NCBI GenBank assembly: GCA_030043455.1
Contig: JASHXQ010000112.1
Coordinates: 1-6,739 of the forward strand
Length of the DNA stretch: 6,739 bases
Origin: Nitrososphaerales archaeon
Lineage (GTDB): Archaea > Thermoproteota > Nitrososphaeria > Nitrososphaerales > CADDZS01
Direction: 5' to 3'
Of this stretch, positions 1 to 6,543 are shown piece by piece (position 1 is the stretch's first letter; the number at the start of each line of letters is the position of its first letter). The notes beneath the pieces were generated by a model, which was not told the DNA's origin, searched no databases, and was given only the letters and a program-made list of their open reading frames with translations. Made by a program: the position numbers and the translations under genes.

Positions 1-17
1 CAGTCTCTTGACCTAAT

Positions 18-623
18 ATGGTAAAGAAATATTCTCTTCCCGATCTTCCGTACAAGTACGACGCTCTCGAACCCTACATCTCGAAGGAGATTATGACGCT
101 ACACCATGACAAGCACCATCTCGCCTATGTGAACGGCGCAAATGCAGCCTTGGACAAATTGGACCAAGGGAGAAAAAACAATTGGCAGGGGGTTGATCTT
201 AAAGCTGTGGAGCGTGACCTCAGTTTTAATTTGGCTGGGCACGTTCTTCATTCGGTTTTCTGGCCCAACATGAAACAGGGTGGTGGGGGAAAACCCGGAG
301 GACATCTCGCGGACAAGATCAACGAGGATTTCGGATCTTTCGATGCTTTCAAGACACAGCTAGGAGCAGCTGCAAAGGCTGTTGAAGGATCGGGCTGGGG
401 AATGCTGGTTTTTGATCCGACAAGCGATCAACTATTGACTCTGCAAGCCGAAAAGCACAATCTTCTTTCCAGCCAGACATCAGTCCCGCTGCTGGTCTGT
501 GATGTTTGGGAGCACGCGTACTACCTGCAATACAAGAATGACCGCGGAGCCTACGTAGACGCCTTCTGGAACGTCATCAACTGGGACAACGTGGATCAAC
601 AGCTGTCCAAAGCTAAAATGTAG
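18..623 (+). CDS. sod: Fe/Mn-family superoxide dismutase
   Basis: This 201-residue cytoplasmic enzyme (no signal peptide seen) converts superoxide to hydrogen peroxide and oxygen. It has normal family length. The N-terminal helical hairpin domain contains LHHDKHH (28-34) and NLAGHVLHSVFW (71-82); the C-terminal alpha/beta domain contains GSGWGML (124-130) and DVWEHAYYLQYKND (162-175). By alignment from memory with human MnSOD, the metal ligands are H29, H78, D162 and H166, all present. The second-sphere position that holds Gln in MnSOD (human Q143) appears to be H147, and the N-terminal position that holds Gln in bacterial FeSOD is G74, a combination known in archaeal-type SODs. Metal preference therefore cannot be read from sequence. 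The ATG at 18 is supported by an in-frame TGA at 9-11. No Shine-Dalgarno is seen, so the message may be leaderless. It is convergent with the SAM synthetase gene, with no evident functional link. Confidence 0.97.
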   Translation: MVKKYSLPDLPYKYDALEPYISKEIMTLHHDKHHLAYVNGANAALDKLDQGRKNNWQGVDLKAVERDLSFNLAGHVLHSVFWPNMKQGGGGKPGGHLADKINEDFGSFDAFKTQLGAAAKAVEGSGWGMLVFDPTSDQLLTLQAEKHNLLSSQTSVPLLVCDVWEHAYYLQYKNDRGAYVDAFWNVINWDNVDQQLSKAKM

Positions 624-646
624 ACAGACGTCAGACGAAATTTCCG

Positions 647-689
647 GGTGTTGATGCCCTAATGGGGGCATCCACCATGCGGATTTTTT
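647..689 (+). terminator. Hairpin plus T-tract terminator of sod
   Basis: GGTG (647-650) and GATGCCC (653-659) pair with GGGCATC (666-672) and CACC (673-676). This gives an 11-bp stem with a 2-nt TT bulge and a 6-nt loop. A run of six T follows at 684-689, ending directly against the stop codon of the convergent SAM synthetase gene. The T-tract serves the + strand. The hairpin would also form in the opposite transcript, but that strand has only a short AAATTTC after it. Archaeal termination depends mainly on T-tracts, so the hairpin may instead protect the 3' end or block read-through. Confidence 0.7.
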
Positions 690-1880
690 CTAAAAGAGAG
701 AATACTCTCGTTTCACTATCGTCTTCCAGAGATTCGGAAGGTCTCGCATTTTTTCTTCTACGATTGACTGCACGTCCTTTTCGATTTTGGGTGTGCGATC
801 GGAAAAGAGCTCCACATTGATCGCCTGCGGCTGGTTGATGGGCTTTCCAATTTCCGACACAATATAGCAAGCCGTCTGCTCTAAGTGCGGGTACTCCTTC
901 AGGATTTCAGTGACGATGGTTCTTGCACAGATATTGTAGATCTTTCCCGTATGGCTGATCGGATTTTTTCCGGCGGTCGCTTCGAGGGTCATCGGCCGGA
1001 ACGGAGTGATCAACCCGTTTGCCCTATTCCCGCGACCCACCTGTCCATCGTCGCCGTGCTCAGCGCTCGTCCCGGTAACTGTCAGATAGTACAGCTTTTT
1101 CGCAACGTTGTCCGCAGTATTGACCTTTATGCTGACATTCATGTCAGTGTACTTTTTAGCTAGATTCTGCGCCATATCACGGACAATGTCTCTAGTCTCA
1201 AGGTACTCACCCTCATTTCGGACGTAGCGAGAAACGATAGCGCACGCAATCGTCAGGTTAATCTCGTTGTGCCTGCGGACGCCCATCACCTTGATGTCTT
1301 CACCGATTTGGGGATACTTTCTTTTTGTTTCCCCAGAATTCAGCTCGGTCTCCACACCAAGTACTAGATCTTCAAGTTCAGTATTGGGGCCGTACCACAC
1401 GCCGAAACTGGTATCGTTAGCGAGGGGAATATCGTCTTTCAGATCGTAATTTTTGACGAGATCCACGCTACCCGGACGAATCCTTGTTCCGATGATAATG
1501 TCCTTCTCGGTATCTAGGGCGTGCAGCTCTTTCTTCATCCACTCTTTCGTGACATCCCTCGCCATCTCCTCGATAGGAACCTGTTTCCCATCGACACTCG
1601 CCGCAGCCCGTCCCACAATCATGAGATAAATCGGCTCGACGATTCGGCCCCCACCAAAGGTCACATCTTTGGACTGACCGCCGACGAGGACGCACTTGTC
1701 TACGTTGTGATGGTAAACACGACCGAAGTGGGTTAGATAGAAATCGCACAGAGCTATGCTTAGTTCTTCCGAAGCCCGATCGGAAAGAGTGTCCGGATGT
1801 CCCTTTCCCTTCCTCTCTACAAATTCCACGGGGATTTTTGAGACCGGCGCGTTATTACTGAATGAAATCTCCAGACTCAT
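690..1880 (-). CDS. mat: Archaeal-type S-adenosylmethionine synthetase (methionine adenosyltransferase)
   Basis: This 396-residue cytoplasmic enzyme makes SAM, phosphate and diphosphate from methionine and ATP. It belongs to the archaeal AdoMet synthetase family, which is highly diverged from bacterial and eukaryotic MetK; family members are around 400 residues, so this is full length. Diagnostic motifs are [10 protein letters not shown] (22-31) at the N-terminus, [12 protein letters not shown] (67-78), and a Gly-rich ATP/phosphate region from about 270 to 316 with [13 protein letters not shown] (274-286) and [11 protein letters not shown] (303-313). The ATG at 1878-1880 opens the conserved N-terminus, preceded by purine-rich AAGAGAGA but no clear Shine-Dalgarno. 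The stop is TAG at 690-692. It is transcribed divergently from the methionine synthase operon and uses that operon's product, so shared control from the 184-bp intergenic region is likely. Confidence 0.97.
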   Translation of the reverse strand: MSLEISFSNNAPVSKIPVEFVERKGKGHPDTLSDRASEELSIALCDFYLTHFGRVYHHNVDKCVLVGGQSKDVTFGGGRIVEPIYLMIVGRAAASVDGKQVPIEEMARDVTKEWMKKELHALDTEKDIIIGTRIRPGSVDLVKNYDLKDDIPLANDTSFGVWYGPNTELEDLVLGVETELNSGETKRKYPQIGEDIKVMGVRRHNEINLTIACAIVSRYVRNEGEYLETRDIVRDMAQNLAKKYTDMNVSIKVNTADNVAKKLYYLTVTGTSAEHGDDGQVGRGNRANGLITPFRPMTLEATAGKNPISHTGKIYNICARTIVTEILKEYPHLEQTACYIVSEIGKPINQPQAINVELFSDRTPKIEKDVQSIVEEKMRDLPNLWKTIVKREYSLF

Positions 1881-1896
1881 TACAAGAAAATCTCTC

Positions 1897-1943
1897 TTTT
1901 ATTACTCGAATTCTCACCGACCATTTCATTCTTTCTTTTTAAT
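1897..1943 (-). promoter_or_regulatory. Candidate TATA elements for the SAM synthetase gene
   Basis: Reading the minus strand, ATTAAAAAG (complement of 1935-1943) follows a purine-rich stretch that could be a BRE, and would place transcription start about 30-40 nt before the ATG. A second A/T-rich element, TAATAAAA (complement of 1897-1904), is centred only about 20 nt before the ATG, slightly close for a leaderless transcript. I cannot choose between them from sequence alone. Confidence 0.3.
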
Positions 1944-1977
1944 CGTTTTCCTGCGGTAATATTTTTGACAGAGAAAA

Positions 1978-1991
1978 ATTCCTATAGGAAT
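1978..1991. promoter_or_regulatory. Perfect 14-bp palindrome, candidate operator
   Basis: ATTCCTATAGGAAT equals its own reverse complement over all 14 bases; symmetry ends at both flanks (A on each side). It lies about 100 bp from the SAM synthetase start and about 75 bp from the first methionine synthase start, between the two divergent promoters. A homodimeric helix-turn-helix or Lrp-type regulator could bind it and control both directions. It is upstream of the nearest TATA candidates, so it would suit an activator or a looping repressor. The regulator is unknown. Confidence 0.4.
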
Positions 1992-2033
1992 AACCGGGTC
2001 AGTCCACCATTAATAGACTGGAAGGTATTTCTG

Positions 2034-2044
2034 GATAAAAAATA
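2034..2044 (+). promoter_or_regulatory. Candidate TATA box of the methionine synthase operon, leaderless spacing
   Basis: GATAAAAAATA is centred about 25-26 nt before the ATG at 2065, the distance at which an archaeal TATA box would place transcription start on the initiation codon itself. The start has only a weak AGG just upstream (2061-2063), consistent with a leaderless mRNA. An alternative is ATTAATAG at 2009-2016, giving a leader of about 25 nt. Confidence 0.4.
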
Positions 2045-2064
2045 GAGTTGAGTTTGAAGTAGGC

Positions 2065-3081
2065 ATGACCTTTAGCGTTGATGCTACTCTGACGGGAATT
2101 CATCCCCGGTCAGAAGAAACTGTGAAAGTGTCCAGGGACTATGATCGGCTCAGAACTGACAAAGAGACTCTCGATTCTACCTTCGAGGATGATGCCAAGA
2201 GTCTTGTGAAATTACAACTGGAAAGTGGGTTTACCAGAGTGTCCGACGGTCAATTGATGTGGCAAGATTTTCTCCGCCCCTTCTCCGAAAATCTCATTGG
2301 ATTAGAGGGAGGAGCTGACTTGTTTCGGTGGTTTGACACGAACACTTTTTTCCGGAAACCCTTCGTCAAAAAGCGAGTGAAACTTCCAAAGGATCGATCT
2401 TTCGTTCAGGACTACGAAGTAGCTGCCGCTATCAGCTTGGCCAAGGAAGGCGGAGCAAAGAAAAAACTCTCAATCTTGGGTCCTTACACTCTGGCAAGTT
2501 TGGTTGCCGATGAATATTACGGCGCGAAACGGGAAGAATTAGTAGAGGATTTTGCGAGGGTCATCAAAAAGTTTCTGAAAAATTTGGCCAGCCTGGGGTA
2601 TGAGTCCGTGCAGATCAACGAACCATCTCTTGTATATCGATACGGAATATCTGCTCTAACTAACAAGAAAGAATTGAAAAGCTTCCTCAGTGCCTTTGAA
2701 GACAACCTGGACTCTCCGCCACTGCCGATCACTCTCCACACCTATTTTGGAGATTGCTCTACCATACTCGAAAAACTCCTCGAACTTGACGGTGTTAGCG
2801 AAGTGGGGATCGATTTTACCCAGACATCACTTGATTCCATCGAAAAAATAGAGTTTGGAGATAAAGGACTGGCGTGTGGATGCGTTGACGGCAGGAATTC
2901 CCTGGTGGAGACCCCTGAGTGGATCGCTGATTATTGCTTGGACGCTACGAAAAGTTTGCAGCCCTCCGGTCTCACCATTCTGCCTAGTTCTGAACTCAAA
3001 TTTCTCCCTCGGGCCGTGGCAGATGAGAAGATTCGCGCGATCGGAAAAGCCGGGGCAATCGCAAAGAAGAGGTTGAATTAG
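2065..3081 (+). CDS. metE: Split MetE, N-terminal-half protein (Meth_synt_1-like)
   Basis: This 338-residue cytoplasmic protein is a single (beta/alpha)8 barrel related to the N-terminal half of cobalamin-independent methionine synthase. Hallmarks are RWFDTNTFF (88-96; MetE has KWFDTNYHY), GPYTLASL (139-146), VQINEPSLV (182-190; MetE has QIDEP) and TLHTYFGD (223-230; MetE N-half has TYFGD). The zinc site of the catalytic half is missing: where that half has HxC, Glu and Cys, this protein has H225-T-Y227, D250 and an SSEL stretch at 308-311. It is thus unlikely to be catalytic alone and probably supports substrate or pterin binding and the domain interface. The N-terminal RELK-type folate motif of bacterial MetE is not obvious. 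The catalytic half follows 4 bp downstream, and together they total 754 residues, about the length of intact E. coli MetE (753). First gene of the operon. Confidence 0.88.
   Translation: MTFSVDATLTGIHPRSEETVKVSRDYDRLRTDKETLDSTFEDDAKSLVKLQLESGFTRVSDGQLMWQDFLRPFSENLIGLEGGADLFRWFDTNTFFRKPFVKKRVKLPKDRSFVQDYEVAAAISLAKEGGAKKKLSILGPYTLASLVADEYYGAKREELVEDFARVIKKFLKNLASLGYESVQINEPSLVYRYGISALTNKKELKSFLSAFEDNLDSPPLPITLHTYFGDCSTILEKLLELDGVSEVGIDFTQTSLDSIEKIEFGDKGLACGCVDGRNSLVETPEWIADYCLDATKSLQPSGLTILPSSELKFLPRAVADEKIRAIGKAGAIAKKRLN
3069..3073 (+). promoter_or_regulatory. Possible Shine-Dalgarno of the MetE catalytic half
   Basis: GAGGT lies inside the end of the preceding gene, 12 nt before the ATG at 3086. 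The spacing is somewhat long. With only 4 bp between stop and start, translational coupling to the upstream gene is likely. Confidence 0.4.
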
Positions 3082-3085
3082 AAAT

Positions 3086-4336
3086 ATGCCACAAGACGCA
3101 GATTCTTCAATGCTCTTCCCTCTCCAGGAAATTGGAAGTATTGCAAAGCCGGCGTGGAGAGTAAAAGGAGTCTCGAATGACTCGAAAGTTTCGGAGAGCG
3201 ATATTGAGGTTGCGGAACTTTGGGGAGAGCGGCTGGGGGTCAAGGATTATCAGAAGCTCGTAGACCTCCTCATTCGTCGTTCCCAGTCCAGCGTGCCTCC
3301 AACTCCAGAAGAGAAAGACCTTATCCGGGACTTTTCGGTGGAGTACGTTCTCGCTCTATTTGCTAAGGCAAATCTTGACCGGGTTTACTCCGGAGAGCAG
3401 TGGAGAGTGGAGATGTACGAGCATCTGGTCCGGAACATTCAAGGGTTCAAGCTGCTCGGCTCGGTCCACTCATTTGACTACAAATATTTCACGAAAGGTG
3501 CAATAGTCGACGTACCGGAATTTATCCATCCCATCCATCTGGAAGAATTCGAGTTCGTCAAAACTCAAACCGAGCGATTCGTGAAAATTCCTATTACCGG
3601 GCCTTACACTGTCGTGGACTGGTCCTTCAACGAGTACTATGAAACGGTTGCGAGAAAAAAATCCAAAGGAAAGAGGATCGACCTGCGGAAGACGTACTTC
3701 GAAGCACGACGAAGTTTCATTTTGGATCTTGTGAAGAACGCGCTTCGACCGGAGGTGGATAATCTCATCAAAAACGGAGCGAAATGGATCCAAATTGACG
3801 AGCCCGCGGTGACGACTCGGCCCGACGACGACGAGATGGAGCTTTTCGTTGATGCCATAAATGCTCTAACCGCTGGTTTTACGGGCTGTGTCTTTTCAGT
3901 CCACAACTGCTACAGCGATTACAAACTGCTCGCCAAGTACTCCGTAGAGTTGAAGGACATTACTCAATTAGCGCTCGAGTTTGCCAACAGGGATTCCATC
4001 GATCTAGGCGTCGACAAAGAATCCAGACCAGGCTATGTAGATCTGAAGTATTTTGAAAAAGAGGGCTATGATGGTGGGTTTGGTCTCGGGGTAACACATG
4101 TCCACGACTTTACCGGATCTGCCGGCAAGGGTGCTGCAGTAGAAGGGCGAAATGTACTGGAAACGCCTAAACTTGTGAGGGACCGCATTCTGTTCGCCGC
4201 TAAAATACTGAAAGATCCCTCCAGAATTTCTGTAAATCCGGACTGTGGGCTCCGGACTCGAGACTGGGAAACTACGTTCAAGAAGCTCGAAGCGATGACA
4301 AAAGGTACTGAGCTTGCCAGAGAAAAGATCTCCTAA
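3086..4336 (+). CDS. metE: Split MetE, C-terminal catalytic protein (zinc homocysteine methyltransferase)
   Basis: This 416-residue cytoplasmic protein transfers a methyl group to the thiolate of zinc-bound homocysteine, giving methionine. All four zinc ligands of the MetE catalytic domain can be placed: H273 and C275 (VHNCY), E298 (LALEFANRD) and C387 (NPDCGLRTR). The IQIDEPAV motif (235-242) contributes the acidic residues that hold homocysteine. It is longer than a bare core (about 340): residues 10-120 hold a start typical of archaeal homologues (LFPLQEIGSIAKPAWR, 10-25) and a helical segment. The ATG at 3086 is 4 bp after the upstream stop; ATG at 3110 (M9) is a possible alternative just before the conserved block. 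The last 23 bases overlap the next gene. Donor is inferred to be 5-methyl-tetrahydrofolate or a related pterin, because MetF is in the operon; some core enzymes use methyl-corrinoids instead. Confidence 0.92.
   Translation: MPQDADSSMLFPLQEIGSIAKPAWRVKGVSNDSKVSESDIEVAELWGERLGVKDYQKLVDLLIRRSQSSVPPTPEEKDLIRDFSVEYVLALFAKANLDRVYSGEQWRVEMYEHLVRNIQGFKLLGSVHSFDYKYFTKGAIVDVPEFIHPIHLEEFEFVKTQTERFVKIPITGPYTVVDWSFNEYYETVARKKSKGKRIDLRKTYFEARRSFILDLVKNALRPEVDNLIKNGAKWIQIDEPAVTTRPDDDEMELFVDAINALTAGFTGCVFSVHNCYSDYKLLAKYSVELKDITQLALEFANRDSIDLGVDKESRPGYVDLKYFEKEGYDGGFGLGVTHVHDFTGSAGKGAAVEGRNVLETPKLVRDRILFAAKILKDPSRISVNPDCGLRTRDWETTFKKLEAMTKGTELAREKIS
4301..4306 (+). promoter_or_regulatory. Shine-Dalgarno-like site deciding a TTG start
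   Basis: AAAGGT ends 7 nt before the TTG at 4314, inside the end of the preceding gene. An in-frame TGA at 4296-4298 bars any longer protein, and the next in-frame GTG (4371) falls inside the conserved VIGSYP block. This leaves TTG at 4314 as the only reasonable start. Confidence 0.5.
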
Positions 4337-5597
4337 GGGTACAAACAAGAACGATTTTCCATCCACGACGGTGATCGGAAGCTATCCCATCATCGTCTCG
4401 GATAGCGAACTCGAACAGTACAGGGCCTTTCCGGAGGAAACCCAGGACCCGGTCAATTCTACTATCCAGCTGGCCGTCCGGGATTTCGTCAGCGCTGGGA
4501 TCGAATTTCCCTCGAGTGGACAAACCAGGGAGTCCTTTGTACGTCTTTTCCTCGATCCGAGGCACGTGGAGGGAATCGAGTATGATGGTGCGGAGATAAT
4601 AGTTACTGGGAAACTCCGGAGAAAGTCTCCCGTCCGCCTAGCGGATGTCTCGGAAGCGAAAACTCTGATTCCCAAGTACTACGGGTTCAAGGAACCAGTT
4701 ACTGACCCCTACACGCTGGCCCGAAATTGTCGTTTGAAGGGCAGTCCTTATTCGGATCTCCGAGAGCTAACCTTTGCAATCGCAAGGGAAATCATCCGAC
4801 CAGAATTGGAATCGCTGCAGAATCTGGTGGATTATCTCCAGCTGGACGCACCTTACTTTTCCGTCGACCCTTTCAAGGAATACGTCCATGAACTTTACGC
4901 AGAGCTGCTAAACGGTCTGACCAAACCCATCGTCCTGCACGTCTGCGGAGATACCTTCTCAGTCTTCAAGGAACTCATCAGACTTCCAGTGGATGTTATC
5001 AGTCTCGACTTTACTTTCAGCGATAAGCTGCTGGCGGAAGTAGCCCACCGGAACTTTGATCAGCAGATCGGAGTCGGTTGCGTAAATACAGGCAGTCCGA
5101 TCGTGGAGCCGGTAAAGACGATTGCCGGTCTCATCCAGCGCACTTCTGATGCCGTGGGCAGGTCGCGAATCAGATTCGTTCATCCGGCTTGCGGCGAAAG
5201 AAATCTCCCACTAGATGTCGCCTATCAGAAAAACATCAATCTGACCCTCGCCAGAAATGAAGTATTTCTCGGGGCTCCCGAATCTGCCCGAAGTGTGAAT
5301 CTAAGCGAGGAGGAATACGATCCCAACGGGTACTTTTTGATTCAGGTAGATCCTCAAAATCAACAGATCGTCGTCTCGTTCAATTCCTACGATAACGTGC
5401 CCAAATTCAGGGTCCAGTCCTCCAGCGGGGAGAAACTGATCGCTTCAATCGTGGACCACAAAATCATTAGTGACACAGAACACGGTAAGCGGCACCTGGG
5501 CTACGTCGGCTACGAAATAGGGAAGGCCGAGACCGCCTTGAAAAATCGAGTGCCGTACAGACAGGACAAACCACTCAGTATTCCGGGCATATACTGA
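4314..5597 (+). CDS. MesA-like core methionine synthase homologue fused to a DUF4346-like domain
   Basis: This 427-residue protein is a third MetE-superfamily member in the operon. Residues 18-315 form one barrel resembling the methanogen core methionine synthase MesA: TVIGSYPI (19-26), AVRDFVSAGIEFPSSGQ (54-70), GVGCVNT (253-259) and a CGERNLPLDVAYQK block (293-306). Metal ligands align as H209 and C211 (LHVCGD), D232 (DVISLDF, where MetE has Glu) and C293. The substrate motif is LQLDAP (175-180), with Ala for the Glu of QIDEP. Residues 335-421 look like DUF4346: DPNGYFLIQVD (336-346), then the signature H394, Y397, G399, E401, K404, A405, E406, L409 and a final YRQDKPL (415-421). That domain recalls ones I remember from pterin or C1 proteins. 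It starts at TTG, overlapping the MetE catalytic gene by 23 nt. A methyltransferase role on homocysteine or another thiol is inferred; the methyl donor is unknown. Confidence 0.82.
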   Translation: MPEKRSPKGTNKNDFPSTTVIGSYPIIVSDSELEQYRAFPEETQDPVNSTIQLAVRDFVSAGIEFPSSGQTRESFVRLFLDPRHVEGIEYDGAEIIVTGKLRRKSPVRLADVSEAKTLIPKYYGFKEPVTDPYTLARNCRLKGSPYSDLRELTFAIAREIIRPELESLQNLVDYLQLDAPYFSVDPFKEYVHELYAELLNGLTKPIVLHVCGDTFSVFKELIRLPVDVISLDFTFSDKLLAEVAHRNFDQQIGVGCVNTGSPIVEPVKTIAGLIQRTSDAVGRSRIRFVHPACGERNLPLDVAYQKNINLTLARNEVFLGAPESARSVNLSEEEYDPNGYFLIQVDPQNQQIVVSFNSYDNVPKFRVQSSSGEKLIASIVDHKIISDTEHGKRHLGYVGYEIGKAETALKNRVPYRQDKPLSIPGIY

Positions 5598-5630
5598 ATT
5601 TAGAGCAACTTTTTCGCTTCTTCCGATTCC

Positions 5631-5636
5631 GGAGGT
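5631..5636 (+). promoter_or_regulatory. Strong Shine-Dalgarno for the MetF-like gene
   Basis: GGAGGT is the best match to the archaeal anti-Shine-Dalgarno in the window. It lies 13 nt before the TTG at 5650, a long spacing. No ATG or GTG in the right frame lies between this site and the conserved EIFPPG block, so TTG is accepted. Confidence 0.55.
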
Positions 5637-5649
5637 CCAAACTCTCCCC

Positions 5650-6543
5650 TTGCGCGTTTCTGATATAATCAGCTCGGGAAATTTCGCCAGGATTATTGAG
5701 ATCTTTCCGCCGGGTTTGCCGGCGCCAGGGCTCCTCAAACCGGAGAGAAAGATCGACCTTGCCGTCCGCTTCGAAAGGATCGTCCAGAGCATTAATCAAT
5801 TGGAAGCGGTGGCGGATGCGTTCTCGCTACCAGAGCTTCGAGATGGGTCGCGGGTCCATCTGAATTCCGTTTCGGTCGCTACAGAATTGAAACGCAGGTC
5901 TTCAAGCTCCGTTATTCCCACAATCACCCTCCGGGATTCGAACCGACAGAATTTGTTGGGCACGATTTCCTTCGCGATCTTTGCGGGCCTCGAAAATATC
6001 CAGATAGTCAGGGGTGACCCGTATGGTTCCACCGAAGAACCGAAGAACGTTTACGATTTTTCGAAGGTCGCAAGCTTCATCACGACGATTAGAGATCTCG
6101 AATCCCATCTCGCCAACAATCAAAAAACGTGCCTTCTGGCGCCCGTGAACTTAAGGAAAATCTCGGAACCTGAATACGTCAGATTGATTCGGCAGCGCGA
6201 GCTAGCTGGTGTCGACATTTTCGTCACCGAATCGTTGTTTGAAGATACCAATACCTATCTCGATCGAGTTGTTTTTGCAAGGGACAAAGGAGTGAATGTC
6301 CCCATAGTTCACAATATCTTTCCTCTCAAAGACTACGATGATGCGGTCATGTGTATCCAGAAATTTGGCTGGAAAATATCGCAGGAAGAGCTCCACGGAT
6401 TGAAGACCCTGGGCCCCAGCTTCGGGATCGAAAGTGCGAGGAAACGTTATTTTGATCTCCTCGATAGGAAGGAACTGTCCCAAGGAGCCTGCATATCTAC
6501 CAGGGGCAATACCGAAGTCGTCCGGCAGATCCTCAATTCCTAA
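5650..6543 (+). CDS. metF: Divergent methylenetetrahydrofolate reductase (MetF family)
   Basis: This 297-residue cytoplasmic flavoprotein of the MetF family would reduce methylene-tetrahydrofolate (or a related pterin) to the methyl form used by the methionine synthases upstream. Length matches E. coli MetF (about 296). Visible motifs are EIFPPG (17-22; E17 matches catalytic E28 of E. coli MetF), TLRDSNRQNLLG (93-104), which resembles the DRN motif of the MetF domain of BHMT-MetF-type proteins, and NIQIVRGDP (116-124; D123 matches FAD-contacting D120). Where E. coli has ITQFFFD with Q183, this protein has VTESLFE (192-198), so the Gln is E194. The C-terminal third is weakly conserved. The start is TTG, 52 bp after the upstream stop, making it the last gene of the operon. 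The family is clear; the exact pterin and electron donor are not. Confidence 0.85.
   Translation: MRVSDIISSGNFARIIEIFPPGLPAPGLLKPERKIDLAVRFERIVQSINQLEAVADAFSLPELRDGSRVHLNSVSVATELKRRSSSSVIPTITLRDSNRQNLLGTISFAIFAGLENIQIVRGDPYGSTEEPKNVYDFSKVASFITTIRDLESHLANNQKTCLLAPVNLRKISEPEYVRLIRQRELAGVDIFVTESLFEDTNTYLDRVVFARDKGVNVPIVHNIFPLKDYDDAVMCIQKFGWKISQEELHGLKTLGPSFGIESARKRYFDLLDRKELSQGACISTRGNTEVVRQILNS

Noticed and set aside
1881..2064. SAM riboswitch upstream of the methionine operon
   Set aside because: Only a weak 5-bp CAGTC/GACTG pairing and A/T-rich short repeats are seen. No known SAM riboswitch core is recognisable, and the likely transcription start lies at or near the ATG.
2827..3243. Long minus-strand open frames opposite the methionine synthase genes (for example 138 codons here, 120 codons at 4004-4366)
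   Set aside because: They lie antisense to clearly recognisable conserved genes and encode low-complexity, unrecognisable products. Treated as shadows.
2065..4336. Split metE as a recent frameshift of a single gene
   Set aside because: The first protein ends with a complete barrel, the second begins with its own conserved N-terminal block and Shine-Dalgarno-like site, and the split arrangement is known in archaea. It looks like two real genes.
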